Origin: Oleispira sp051275515
GTDB taxonomy: Bacteria > Pseudomonadota > Gammaproteobacteria > Pseudomonadales > Oceanobacteraceae
Assembly: GCA_051275515.1 (NCBI GenBank)
Contig: JBNMOT010000057.1
Span: 1-19,868 of the forward strand
Reading direction: 5' to 3'
Length of the DNA: 19,868 nt
Made by a program: the position numbers and the translations under genes. The number at the start of each line of letters is the position of its first letter. Positions within the stretch are counted from its first letter, which is position 1. Below are positions 1-7,010 of the stretch, one piece after another. A model generated the notes under the pieces. That model ran no database searches, had not been told where the DNA came from, and saw nothing but the letters and a program-made list of their open reading frames with translations.

Positions 1-33
1 AAAGTTATTGTTTACTTTTTTCACGTCTTTAAA

Positions 34-110
<77 letters not shown>

Positions 111-168
111 ACATCAGATAATTTTAACGCTATCTAAACTTGCCATCATTACGATGAGCATTTTAAGT

Positions 169-245
<77 letters not shown>

Positions 246-257
246 ACAACGGAACGG

Positions 258-286
258 ATAATACGCTTACCCCATATTAGTGTCAA
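258..286 (-). promoter_or_regulatory. sigma-70 promoter of the tRNA-fMet pair
   Basis: On the minus strand a perfect -35 box TTGACA (286-281) is followed after exactly 17 bp by TATTAT (263-258). The tRNA 5' end lies 12 bp further on. The short distance and near-consensus boxes are typical of strong stable-RNA promoters. Confidence 0.85.
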
Positions 287-328
287 GCTAACATACTGTT
301 TAACTTATACTTTTTGTTAAATTAGCGC

Positions 329-784
329 TTACCAATCGTTAATAGATAAAGCGGTACGAGCTGTCTTCATTTTCTCATTCTCTTCTAATACCACCAAGCT
401 ATTAAACAACTGTCGCGCCGTATCGGTGGACGCTTCACTGGCCATATGTCGATATAAGCTAATGAGGGCATCATCGACTGTTAAAGCCAAACCCACGAGT
501 TCTTCCACACTAATATCGGGATGACACTCCTTGCACCCCTCTAAAATACTGGCAATCGAAGTCAGCTCAGTTTGATGCCATTCATTCAAAATATGCTCGC
601 TCACATCGTCTTGAACTTTCGCTAAAGTAAGCGCTAACTCTTCTTCATGCAGACTCAAAAACTTCAACAACATATCAATCCGTTCACGTTGGGTTTGATC
701 CCGAAGTTGGTGGTATAAAATAGCCGCATTGCTATGAATATCTTGGCTTAACTGAAGTACATCGCGAACCGTCTTAAAACTCAT
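329..784 (-). CDS. ferritin-like four-helix protein, function unknown
   Basis: This encodes a 151-residue, almost wholly helical, acidic protein with no signal peptide. I read it as a ferritin-like domain: long amphipathic helices carry possible metal ligands, His46 and Glu47-Glu49 in the HEEE stretch and Glu134/Glu135 in an LEENEK stretch near the C-terminus. A CKECH stretch at 84-88 could be a further ligand or just a loop. I recall similar uncharacterised proteins of about 150 residues in Pseudomonas-type genomes, but no defined role. The start at 784 is chosen because AGGTG lies about 6 nt upstream. A longer GTG start at 835 in the same frame lacks such a site. The gene follows the methyltransferase gene by 138 bp and may have its own promoter. 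The fold assignment is moderate and the function unknown. Confidence 0.7.
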   Translation of the reverse strand: MSFKTVRDVLQLSQDIHSNAAILYHQLRDQTQRERIDMLLKFLSLHEEELALTLAKVQDDVSEHILNEWHQTELTSIASILEGCKECHPDISVEELVGLALTVDDALISLYRHMASEASTDTARQLFNSLVVLEENEKMKTARTALSINDW

Positions 785-865
785 AATGGCACCTAATGTG
801 AGAGATATTCCCTCACCCTTTGCAAGTAAACACACACAATATTAATCAATTAACTGTATTAATTA

Positions 866-893
866 ACTATAGTAGCTGCTCACTTATTACCAA
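866..893 (-). promoter_or_regulatory. possible promoter of the ferritin-like gene
   Basis: The minus strand shows TTGGTA (893-888), 16 bp, then TATAGT (871-866), in the very AT-rich gap between the methyltransferase stop and the ferritin-like start. The match is moderate and the region is AT-rich, so chance resemblance is possible. Confidence 0.35.
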
Positions 894-922
894 AATTAAA
901 TATCTATATTATCGATTATGGG

Positions 923-1573
923 TCATGGGTTATGGCAATAGATAGAAACGGTTAGGTCTTGATCAAAATCATCTAACATGGGCAAAGTACTTGCTTGGTA
1001 CTCCATGACTTCAATGAGCGATGACCAAGGAGGTAACTGGTAATGAGTTTCAGCAACCAGCCAATTAGGCACAGTGGCACATTGATCCGCTAAGTCACCT
1101 GAACTTGTTAAGTCATACAAGATATCCGCGGCCAATAGACAGTCTAAGTCAGCAATATCACCGACCCACTCGTTAGTTACGCTAATATCAACCCCATTTT
1201 TCACCGCATTATACTGACTGGCGATCAGTGCTAAAGGATCAGTATCACAACATAAAACAGCGCTAGCACCTGCTTTAGCGGCCGCTATACCCACCAGCCC
1301 AGAGCCACATCCAAAATCCAATACACGCTTGCCCCTCACAAACTCAGGATTGGCTAAAATGTGCCGAGCTAACCCTTGTCCTGCCGCCCACGCAAAAGCC
1401 CAGTAAGGAAGATTCTGCCAGAACTGGCCGATTTCACGGGCATCTAAAACAAAGCCTTCACGGTTTGAAGCTAAGAGTGAAAGCTCTATTGTATGCGCTC
1501 CAAACACAAGCGATTGGTTGGTCAGTTGAGCCCCCGGCAACACATAAGATAATGGCTGAATTAGATCGTTCAC
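923..1573 (-). CDS. class I SAM-dependent methyltransferase, ETFB-lysine-methyltransferase-like
   Basis: This is a 216-residue protein with a Rossmann methyltransferase core. Motif I is VLDFGCGSG at 84-92, the acidic residue after strand 2 is Asp110 in CDTDPLA, and a LLAADILYD stretch (146-154) sits in the motif IV position. The PYWAFAWAAGQ stretch at 56-66 resembles the METTL20/ETFBKMT and PrmA-like group of protein lysine methyltransferases, so the substrate may be a lysine on a protein such as the electron-transfer flavoprotein beta subunit; this is inference from family resemblance. The start is GTG at 1573 and overlaps the stop of the mltC-like gene (GTGA), pointing to translational coupling. 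No signal peptide is present, so the product should be cytosolic. Confidence 0.85.
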   Translation of the reverse strand: MNDLIQPLSYVLPGAQLTNQSLVFGAHTIELSLLASNREGFVLDAREIGQFWQNLPYWAFAWAAGQGLARHILANPEFVRGKRVLDFGCGSGLVGIAAAKAGASAVLCCDTDPLALIASQYNAVKNGVDISVTNEWVGDIADLDCLLAADILYDLTSSGDLADQCATVPNWLVAETHYQLPPWSSLIEVMEYQASTLPMLDDFDQDLTVSIYCHNP

Positions 1574-2655
1574 AAGCGGTATTTCTTTTTAAAACGAATG
1601 ACTTTTTTAAGATAATTACGCGATTCTAACTTTGGGTGTGTATTAATAATGTGTTGGTAAACCTGAGCGGACGACATTCGATTTATTTTAGCGATCGCCT
1701 TCTTATTATTGCGATCAAAGCTGCGTAATAACTGTCCTGCTCCACCATTATAAGCCGCAATCATGCAATACTCTTGCGTTAAGGGATCACGAATTCCATG
1801 CAGATACACATCACGGAGTATTGATAAATAGCCACTGCCTACTTCAATATTATTGTTGGCATTAAACAAAAATTGACGACTAGGACGGTGATCCTTTTTT
1901 TTAATTCTCTGAAAATAATCTCGTCCTGCGGTATTTGGCATAACCTGCATTAGCCCGTAAGCACGAGATCGGCTGACGGCAAACGGATTGAAGCTGCTTT
2001 CGGTTTCAATCACTGCCAGAATCAACGCTTCATCAACACCATATTTTAAAGCAGCTTGAGTCACATAAGGCAAATATTGCTGTGCCGCCACTTGTTTGAA
2101 CTGACGCACCAAAGGAATCTCAACCCAATATCGCCGCTTGCCATTCAGCCATTGGCTCTGCAATTTATGATCAAGTAAGTATTGAGCATAACGTTGGGCC
2201 CGCCAAGAGAAAGCAATGGGCTTACCTTCATGATCATTCACCTTGTTCAATAAAAACGGCTCACCGTTTAACCCGACCTCTTGAGCGGTATAAATATCGA
2301 CTTGCTTAGGGTCTGTCGGTGTTAAAAGGGTCGAGACAATGGCATGTTTTAATACATCGACATACGAATTCTGTTTGAGGGTTTCCACACGGATAGTGCC
2401 AAGATTAAAGTCGATTTGAGCTCGACTGTCATAGTTATCAAGGTATTTAACATAAGATTGGCTAGAAGGAACAATAAAGTCATCTCCCCAGTGGGAAAAT
2501 CCTTGCTCAGAAAAAAACTCAACTTCCAATAACATAGCCTGGACATCGTCGGACAAGTCAATAAAATTTTCGGGGAGTGCCGCTCGGCAAGACAGAAATG
2601 GCATCAGAAAGAATGCCAACAGTAAGCATGGTAAAAAGGATCTAACGCGTATCAT
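1570..2655 (-). CDS. mltC: MltC-like lytic murein transglycosylase
   Basis: The product is 361 residues, the usual MltC length. A positively charged start and hydrophobic segment (about 1-25) form an export signal ending near LSCRA. The Cys could be lipidated, but the lipobox (FLSC) is not canonical. Residues about 30-190 match the MltC N-terminal region, and 195-361 the Slt-type goose-lysozyme-like domain: the catalytic Glu is in ETESSFNP (probably Glu219), YGLMQVMP is at 233-240 and AYNGG at 301-305. It should cleave the MurNAc-GlcNAc bond of peptidoglycan in the periplasm, forming 1,6-anhydro-MurNAc ends. The start has GGAGG 4 nt upstream. A good promoter lies just ahead, so it can be transcribed independently of the DUF1329 gene, with the methyltransferase gene coupled behind it. 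Confidence 0.88.
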   Translation of the reverse strand: MIRVRSFLPCLLLAFFLMPFLSCRAALPENFIDLSDDVQAMLLEVEFFSEQGFSHWGDDFIVPSSQSYVKYLDNYDSRAQIDFNLGTIRVETLKQNSYVDVLKHAIVSTLLTPTDPKQVDIYTAQEVGLNGEPFLLNKVNDHEGKPIAFSWRAQRYAQYLLDHKLQSQWLNGKRRYWVEIPLVRQFKQVAAQQYLPYVTQAALKYGVDEALILAVIETESSFNPFAVSRSRAYGLMQVMPNTAGRDYFQRIKKKDHRPSRQFLFNANNNIEVGSGYLSILRDVYLHGIRDPLTQEYCMIAAYNGGAGQLLRSFDRNNKKAIAKINRMSSAQVYQHIINTHPKLESRNYLKKVIRFKKKYRL

Positions 2656-2680
2656 GATGCCTCCATAGAGAAGGCATCAT
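2654..2680. repeat. perfect inverted repeat over the -10 box and start codon of the mltC-like gene
   Basis: ATGATGCC (2654-2661) is mirrored by GGCATCAT (2673-2680) with 11 bp between. One arm covers part of the predicted -10 box and the other covers the Shine-Dalgarno/start codon edge. If the predicted start site near 2669 is right, one arm is not transcribed, which favours a protein-binding operator over an RNA hairpin. Confidence 0.6.
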
Positions 2681-2704
2681 ACTGAATATCTAAAAATTTG
2701 TCAG
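2676..2704 (-). promoter_or_regulatory. promoter of the mltC-like gene
   Basis: The minus strand has CTGACA (2704-2699), a 17-bp spacer and TATGAT (2681-2676), each one base from consensus. The predicted start site is near 2669, which would give a leader of only about 14 nt that begins close to the GGAGG site. The -35 box lies directly after the stop codon of the DUF1329 gene. Confidence 0.65.
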
Positions 2705-2705
2705 C

Positions 2706-4043
2706 TTAACGCTTAGCTTCTCGACGAATGGCAGACGTTGTGAAATCTCTCAGAGAATATTCAACTGAATAATCGTAGGTTGCACCACGATCATTATCAA
2801 TACCCTCTACAAAATAACGACCATCTTTAAAATCATAGGTATTTTCTAAAGTTGAAAATACCAATGGCACATCAAAATAGTTCATCAAATGCGCTTCTGT
2901 GAACTGCCAAAGGCTACCGTCTTCATCGTATTCTTCTGCGTATACAATTGACCAGCTATCTTCATCAAAGTAGTAACGACGCTTAGCATAGCGGTGTTGC
3001 AAGCCCACACGCAATGTTGCTTCTACTACCCAGACACGGTGAGCTTCATAGCGTAATAGTTTCGGATTTAAGTGCGCCGGACCGGTAATATCTTCAATGG
3101 TCAAATTATCTGTGTGCAACAAATAAGAATTGTAAGGAATATACATTTCCTGCTTACCCACCAACGTCCAATCGTAATATGTCGGTGCGCCATTAAACAT
3201 ATCGACCTGATCGATTGTTCTCAAGGAGTTCGTTGAAGTATCCGGGGTATCATGATTTAAATCAGGCGTACGGCGAATACGGCGCTGACCTGGAACATAG
3301 ATCCATGATTTACGGGGCGAACGCACCTGATCTAAGGTCTCGTGTACTAGGGTAATCCCACCTGCCTGACTAGAAGGTGCTAACGTTTTACGCTTCAAAA
3401 AGAAGATTTTATTATTCAGATCTGCCGTTGTTAATTCTGGATCGCTGTAGCCGAAATAATATTGATAATCACGCAAGGTAACTGAACGACTGCCCGCCGC
3501 GTTTACGTTTACCGTTGACGCTTCGAAGTTAATAGATTGGCCACGAAAACGCAGCGTATGATTCCATAAAATTTCTAAACCATTCTGAGGAATCGGAAAG
3601 GGAGAACTTATGCGTGCCCCTTCTACACCTGCTCCAAATTTCATTAGTGTTGAAGACTGCATATTATCTTTAATGCCTTCGTAGACATAGTCAGGATAAG
3701 ACGCAGATCGATGCGTTTTATAAACAAACATTTCCATACTTGGAAATTGCTTTAGTAGCGTCTGACTGCCCAAGCTTAAGCGATCTTTATGTTCTTCCAT
3801 GTTCGTTTGATTAATAGAAAATAACGGCGTTTCACGAAAATAAGGATTGCTATGGAAATCCCCAGGCTTATGACTTTTAGAGTACTTTAAACCTCCCGTC
3901 CAAGATGGGATATCGCTGCCATTACCCATTCGCTCTGCGCCGACAGGTGTTAGATCTTTAGCTAGACGATTTGCATCTTGCTCAATGGCTTGGGCCATGA
4001 AAGCCAAATTCATAAATAGAAAAGATAAGACGATTTTTAGCAT
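2706..4043 (-). CDS. DUF1329 family exported protein
   Basis: From the ATG at 4043 the product is 445 residues. It starts with a clear cleavable signal peptide (MLKIVLSFLF then NLAFMAQA, likely cut after residue 19). The mature part matches the DUF1329 family of about 450 residues: the NRLAKDLTPVGAERMGN opening, the QRRIRRTPDLNHDTPD stretch, and the late RRYYFDEDSWSIVYAEEYD region with many aromatics. DUF1329 proteins have a LolA/LolB-like beta fold and often sit beside RND/MmpL-type exporters or DUF1302 proteins, neither of which is visible here. The role is therefore open, probably outer-membrane lipid or hydrophobic-substrate handling (inference). An ATG 12 nt upstream is in frame, but GGAAAG lies 5 nt before 4043, so the shorter start is preferred. 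Confidence 0.88.
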   Translation of the reverse strand: MLKIVLSFLFMNLAFMAQAIEQDANRLAKDLTPVGAERMGNGSDIPSWTGGLKYSKSHKPGDFHSNPYFRETPLFSINQTNMEEHKDRLSLGSQTLLKQFPSMEMFVYKTHRSASYPDYVYEGIKDNMQSSTLMKFGAGVEGARISSPFPIPQNGLEILWNHTLRFRGQSINFEASTVNVNAAGSRSVTLRDYQYYFGYSDPELTTADLNNKIFFLKRKTLAPSSQAGGITLVHETLDQVRSPRKSWIYVPGQRRIRRTPDLNHDTPDTSTNSLRTIDQVDMFNGAPTYYDWTLVGKQEMYIPYNSYLLHTDNLTIEDITGPAHLNPKLLRYEAHRVWVVEATLRVGLQHRYAKRRYYFDEDSWSIVYAEEYDEDGSLWQFTEAHLMNYFDVPLVFSTLENTYDFKDGRYFVEGIDNDRGATYDYSVEYSLRDFTTSAIRREAKR

Positions 4044-4083
4044 TGTACTTTCCATTAATTACACTTAGTTGACAAAAGGCTAG

Positions 4084-4105
4084 TTGTTGAGTACACGTTC
4101 AACAA
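4084..4105. repeat. dyad TTGTTGA-N8-TCAACAA upstream of the DUF1329 gene
   Basis: Two perfect 7-bp arms (4084-4090 and 4099-4105) are separated by 8 bp, centred about 50 bp upstream of the DUF1329 start. No T-tract follows on either strand, so it is unlikely to be a terminator. Its size and position suit a dimeric repressor or activator site. Confidence 0.5.
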
Positions 4106-4158
4106 GAGTAATTTACGTTTCACTACAAAATAATACGGCTTGTTACGATTATCTGCAT

Positions 4159-4203
4159 AACTGACAGGGGAATAACTGATGGGAGAACAACTGATGGGAG
4201 AAT
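4159..4203. repeat. three tandem 15-bp repeats
   Basis: The units are 4159-4173, 4174-4188 and 4189-4203, with core AACTGATGGGAGAA plus one variable base. The second and third differ at the last base only. The first differs at two or three positions within the core. A partial fourth unit runs into the hairpin at 4205. They are non-coding and too short and direct to be CRISPR repeats. Confidence 0.75.
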
Positions 4204-4204
4204 A

Positions 4205-4240
4205 ACTAGGGCTGCTTATAAAAATAATGGCAGCCCTAGT
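4205..4240. terminator. 11-bp perfect hairpin after the Yip1-like gene
   Basis: ACTAGGGCTGC (4205-4215) and its exact reverse complement (4230-4240) enclose a 14-nt AT-rich loop, 23 bp past the stop of the Yip1-like gene. No U-tract follows on either strand, so it is not a standard intrinsic terminator. It may stabilise the 3' end or assist Rho-dependent ending. Confidence 0.45.
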
Positions 4241-4263
4241 GAATTAATGCACAGACTCAATAC

Positions 4264-4866
4264 TTAGTTTAAAAACTGAGGCGCTATACCGCTTCCCCAT
4301 AAAATGGCGGTAGCAGCCATCAGTCCGACCAAAGAGCAAAGCCCTACGGTCAAAATTGAAGTTGCAAAGATAAACCCACGCTCTTCAGGAATATTCATAA
4401 AAATAGGAATTCCAACATATAATAAATACAAGGAATAACACACAGCGCTGAGTACCACAAAAACATCCAACCAAAGAATAGGCAGTAAACCAATAAACCC
4501 TGAGAGAAACATAGGGGTTGCGGTAAAGGTAGTGAAAATCAAACACCGTTCAAAACTGGCATCAGCACCAAACGTTTTTTCCATCCAGAAAGTACAATAA
4601 GAAACAAAAGCCAGACCCAGTAAAAGAGAGAAATAAAATGCAATTGCAATGGGCAATGCACTTTCCGTCGTGAGCGTCACTACATCGCCACCCGCGATGC
4701 TCCAACCAAATTGAGTCGTTCCGATAAATAAACTGACGGGGGGAATTAGGGCAAGAAAAATCACATAGCGGAGATACACTTGCAACAAACTGTAATTTTC
4801 TCGACGAATGAATGACCATTCGTTTTTTGGATGGTAAAGCAGCCCAAACATATGTGCAGCAAACAT
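4264..4866 (-). CDS. Yip1-family inner membrane protein
   Basis: This is a 200-residue protein with about five hydrophobic membrane spans (roughly 32-50, 70-92, 110-130, 134-155 and 168-192). The cytoplasmic start, HMFGLLYHPKNEWSFIRREN, is a typical Yip1-domain opening in bacteria, where a short helix with a P-x-x-W-x-x-I pattern precedes the first span. Bacterial members have no well-defined biochemical role. The start at 4866 is preferred because AAGGGA lies 6 nt upstream. The frame stays open to 4926, but the longer start runs through a terminator-like hairpin. The gene follows tatD in the same direction, with the hairpin between them. Confidence 0.82.
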   Translation of the reverse strand: MFAAHMFGLLYHPKNEWSFIRRENYSLLQVYLRYVIFLALIPPVSLFIGTTQFGWSIAGGDVVTLTTESALPIAIAFYFSLLLGLAFVSYCTFWMEKTFGADASFERCLIFTTFTATPMFLSGFIGLLPILWLDVFVVLSAVCYSLYLLYVGIPIFMNIPEERGFIFATSILTVGLCSLVGLMAATAILWGSGIAPQFLN

Positions 4867-4905
4867 AGTAGTCCCTTTGTGTTTCTTATGAAATATCACA
4901 ACAGC

Positions 4906-4941
4906 AAAAAAATAAGGACAATACAAAATGTACTGCCCTTA
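4906..4941 (-). terminator. intrinsic terminator after the tatD-like gene
   Basis: On the minus strand a 12-bp stem (4941-4930 with 4924-4913, two G-U pairs) with a 5-nt loop is followed by seven U residues (4912-4906). It lies about 90 nt after the tatD-like stop and 40 nt before the Yip1-like start, so it either ends tatD transcription or acts as an attenuator in the Yip1-like leader. Confidence 0.7.
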
Positions 4942-4946
4942 TGTAA

Positions 4947-4975
4947 TATTTAGCGAATAAAGACACGATTGGCAA
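4947..4975 (-). promoter_or_regulatory. possible promoter just ahead of the terminator hairpin
   Basis: The minus strand has TTGCCA (4975-4970), a 17-bp spacer and TAAATA (4952-4947). A transcript from here would start almost at the base of the terminator stem, so it would serve the Yip1-like gene only if the hairpin is bypassed. Confidence 0.3.
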
Positions 4976-5030
4976 GTTATTAATCGGTACAGACACACTA
5001 TAAAATCAACATCCATCCCAAAACACCTCC

Positions 5031-5855
5031 TCAAATCCGATATTTTAAGCTAGGCATAAGCGCTAAGAGGTTGTTATTACTAGCAAAAATAACATCGTTT
5101 AACGCACATTGTTTAACACTTGCCACAATTTGCGCCAAAAACACAAGACTAATGGGAGAGTTGTGAAGGCCTGCTAAAAAAGCCGGTTTCATATCAGGAG
5201 AATCCGTTTCGAGTACGATCGAACTCAAGGGCAATTGACAGACTGTTTTACGCAACTTTTTTGCGCGTTCATGACTGATCGCACCACCAATACCCAGTTT
5301 GAATCCCAATTTAATCAAGGCGTTTCCTTGCTGAGCACTACCACTAAACGCATGGATAATACCGCCTTGATTAAATCCCAGTCGTCGCACCATCGCAGTA
5401 ATATCATCATAAGCTTTTCGTACATGCAAAATAACGGGCAACTCCAATTTTTGCGCCAGTTTAAATTGCTGCTGACACAGTTCGATTTGCTCTGGAAAAG
5501 TCGTTTCAGGTAAAGCGAAATCCAAACCAAACTCTCCAATTGCAACGGGCTTATTCGCCTGACACACTAACGCCAGTTCTGACACATCCGTTGCCTTATG
5601 CTGATCGAGAAAGTAAGGATGCAAACCCAGTGCATAAACCCAAGGCTTGCCGTCACAAAGTGAAATTAATCTTTGCCAATCCTTTTCCATCACACCCGGA
5701 ATCAATAAACCCAAACACCCCCAACGTTGTAAAAATTGCCAATGAGAGTCTCGCTCTTCATCAAATACTTTAAAATCAAAATGGCAATGAGAGTCAATCC
5801 ACAAGGGACCCTGATAAGGACCTTCTGATTTAGATATTTTATCAAAAAATGGCAT
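5031..5855 (-). CDS. TatD-family metal-dependent hydrolase (YjjV-like)
   Basis: The 274-residue product is a TIM-barrel amidohydrolase of the TatD/YcfH/YjjV family. The metal ligands are all present in order: His23 and His25 in DSHCHFDF, Glu108 in GEFGLDF, His144 in LHVRKAYDD, His168 in IIHAFSGS and Asp218 in ETDSPDM. GLHPYF is at 77-82. Family members act as metal-dependent deoxyribonucleases (3'-5' exonuclease activity shown for TatD). The exact substrate of the YjjV branch is less clear. The N-terminal extension of about 18 residues before the DSH motif and the Q/G-rich insertions suit YjjV better than TatD. It is transcribed divergently from the small gene at 5949, with 93 bp between. Confidence 0.9.
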   Translation of the reverse strand: MPFFDKISKSEGPYQGPLWIDSHCHFDFKVFDEERDSHWQFLQRWGCLGLLIPGVMEKDWQRLISLCDGKPWVYALGLHPYFLDQHKATDVSELALVCQANKPVAIGEFGLDFALPETTFPEQIELCQQQFKLAQKLELPVILHVRKAYDDITAMVRRLGFNQGGIIHAFSGSAQQGNALIKLGFKLGIGGAISHERAKKLRKTVCQLPLSSIVLETDSPDMKPAFLAGLHNSPISLVFLAQIVASVKQCALNDVIFASNNNLLALMPSLKYRI

Positions 5856-5885
5856 AACAGGCCCTAGTAATTAATAGCATGATTA

Positions 5886-5902
5886 GTTTATTGTTAATAA
5901 AC
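5886..5902. repeat. 17-bp perfect dyad GTTTATT-N3-AATAAAC between tatD and the 5949 gene
   Basis: The 7-bp arms are 5886-5892 and 5896-5902 with GTT between. It lies in a 93-bp divergent intergenic region, about 30 bp from the tatD-like start and 46 bp from the other start, and could be a shared operator. A 15-of-17 match is found at 15438-15454 between fadD and the AraC-type gene. Confidence 0.45.
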
Positions 5903-5948
5903 AATGAAAGCCGTATCAAGCTGATGCCTAAACTGAAAGGATGCAAGT

Positions 5949-6374
5949 ATGGATCTTAGTCCGAAGGAATTAAGAGAGATGGTCATTAGACCAACCCTCA
6001 TTTTTCTTGGTAAGCATTCTCAGGCGGCTGAAAATTTACTTATGGCCATCGTGTTAGTGAAGCAAGAAAACAGCTATCGCTTGCATACCCATTGCGCTAA
6101 AAATTATGGAATTTTTCAAATAGATGCCCCTAGTCATCAAAGAGTTTGGGACAAATACTTGGCATTCAATCCAGAATTGGCGAGTAATATTCGTGGTTTA
6201 GCCTCTCAGCATGCGTTTCTGAAACACCCGCATTTAGAATTGACTACCAATTTATCTTACGCGACCGCTATTGCTTGGGCATTGCACCTAGCCTTTCCTC
6301 AAGCAAAAAAACAATCAAATAAATACGTTGATAACACAATACAGCAATCAATAAGTCAAGCCCAGACCCCCTAG
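5949..6374 (+). CDS. small protein resembling the N-terminal part of a phage lysozyme-like family
   Basis: This encodes a 141-residue protein without signal peptide or membrane span. The sequence follows a pattern I recall from uncharacterised proteins in phages and prophages: SPKELREMVIRPTL opening, SQAAENLLM, then a Glu-containing stretch (KQENS, Glu40), YGIFQIDAPSH (53-63) with the look of the YGLFQI motif of transglycosylase/lysozyme folds, VWDKYL, and LASNIRGLASQ followed by TNLSYATAIAW. The C-terminal region of that family (a W-K-x-Y-x-N-T stretch) is replaced by a short low-complexity tail from about residue 118. It may be a domesticated or truncated relative. AAAGGA lies 7 nt before the ATG. 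Its last 27 bp overlap the end of msrA in the opposite direction, and no phage genes adjoin it. Confidence 0.65.
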   Translation: MDLSPKELREMVIRPTLIFLGKHSQAAENLLMAIVLVKQENSYRLHTHCAKNYGIFQIDAPSHQRVWDKYLAFNPELASNIRGLASQHAFLKHPHLELTTNLSYATAIAWALHLAFPQAKKQSNKYVDNTIQQSISQAQTP

Positions 6375-6926
6375 ACCACAATAACCATTAGGCTCTTTGG
6401 CTAAATACTGCTGGTGATAATCTTCTGCAAAATAAAAAGTAGGCGCGAGCATTATCTCTGTCGTAATAGCACCCAAACCTGCCTTAGAAAGAACCTGTTG
6501 AAAAGACGCTTTCGATTCATTGGCCAGTGTAAGTTGCTGCTCAGAAAAGGCATACAGTCCACTGCGGTATTGCGTGCCCTTATCATTCCCTTGCCGGTCG
6601 CCTTGAGTTGGATTGTGCGCTTGCCAAAAGACCTTTAGTAACTGCTGATAGCTCGTAATCTCTGGATTATAAATCACTCGTACCACTTCATTATGCCCCG
6701 TCGCACCAGAACACACCTGTTTATACGTTGGATGTTCGTTACCGCCCGCAGCATAGCCTACTGAAGTCACGTGAACGCCGTCCAGTTGCCAAAACTTTCG
6801 CTCTGCGCCCCAGAAACAACCGAGACCAAACATCGCGAACGCCATACCTTCAGGTAGGACATCAACATTTTCACCATTAACAAAATGGGCTGATGCATGA
6901 GGCATTGTCGTAGCACTTGTCATCAT
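6348..6926 (-). CDS. msrA: peptide-methionine (S)-S-oxide reductase MsrA
   Basis: From the ATG at 6926 the protein has 192 residues. The catalytic motif GCFWGAE is at 36-42 (Cys37), followed by VGYAAGG, YKQVCSGATGH, HNPTQGDRQGNDKGTQYRS and the C-terminal EDYHQQYLAKEPNGYCGLGG, with Cys183 as the likely resolving cysteine. The second C-terminal cysteine found in E. coli MsrA is absent; the protein ends TY seven residues after Cys183's motif. It reduces the S-epimer of methionine sulfoxide in proteins, recharged by thioredoxin. GGAG six nt upstream selects 6926 over the longer in-frame ATG at 6950. The gene sits directly below a terminator-like hairpin behind the acyl-CoA dehydrogenase gene, and its 3' end overlaps the convergent 5949 gene. 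Confidence 0.95.
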   Translation of the reverse strand: MMTSATTMPHASAHFVNGENVDVLPEGMAFAMFGLGCFWGAERKFWQLDGVHVTSVGYAAGGNEHPTYKQVCSGATGHNEVVRVIYNPEITSYQQLLKVFWQAHNPTQGDRQGNDKGTQYRSGLYAFSEQQLTLANESKASFQQVLSKAGLGAITTEIMLAPTFYFAEDYHQQYLAKEPNGYCGLGGLGLTY

Positions 6927-6936
6927 AAATTTCTCC

Positions 6937-6970
6937 AAAAAAAAGGCCATAACTTGAACGCTATGACCTT
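6937..6970 (-). terminator. intrinsic terminator between the acyl-CoA dehydrogenase gene and msrA
   Basis: On the minus strand a 9-bp stem (6970-6962 with 6951-6943, one G-U pair) with a 10-nt loop is followed by a run of six to eight U residues. It ends right at the msrA Shine-Dalgarno (CTCC on the plus strand at 6933-6936). It lies 41 nt past the dehydrogenase stop. Confidence 0.75.
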
Positions 6971-7010
6971 AATATATAACACTGAGTTCAATAAAAACGA
7001 CTAAAGACTA

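Noticed and set aside
2580..2600. A lipoprotein signal in the MltC-like protein (FLSC)
   Set aside because: The lipobox lacks the usual Leu at -3, and the Cys is followed by Arg; plain signal peptidase I cleavage after SCRA is equally possible, so lipidation is not claimed.
4044..4055. Upstream in-frame ATG for the DUF1329 gene
   Set aside because: It has no Shine-Dalgarno, whereas GGAAAG precedes the ATG at 4043, and the shorter start places the signal peptide correctly at the N-terminus.
4159..4203. A CRISPR-like array
   Set aside because: The units are 15 bp, directly adjacent without spacers, and no cas genes are present.
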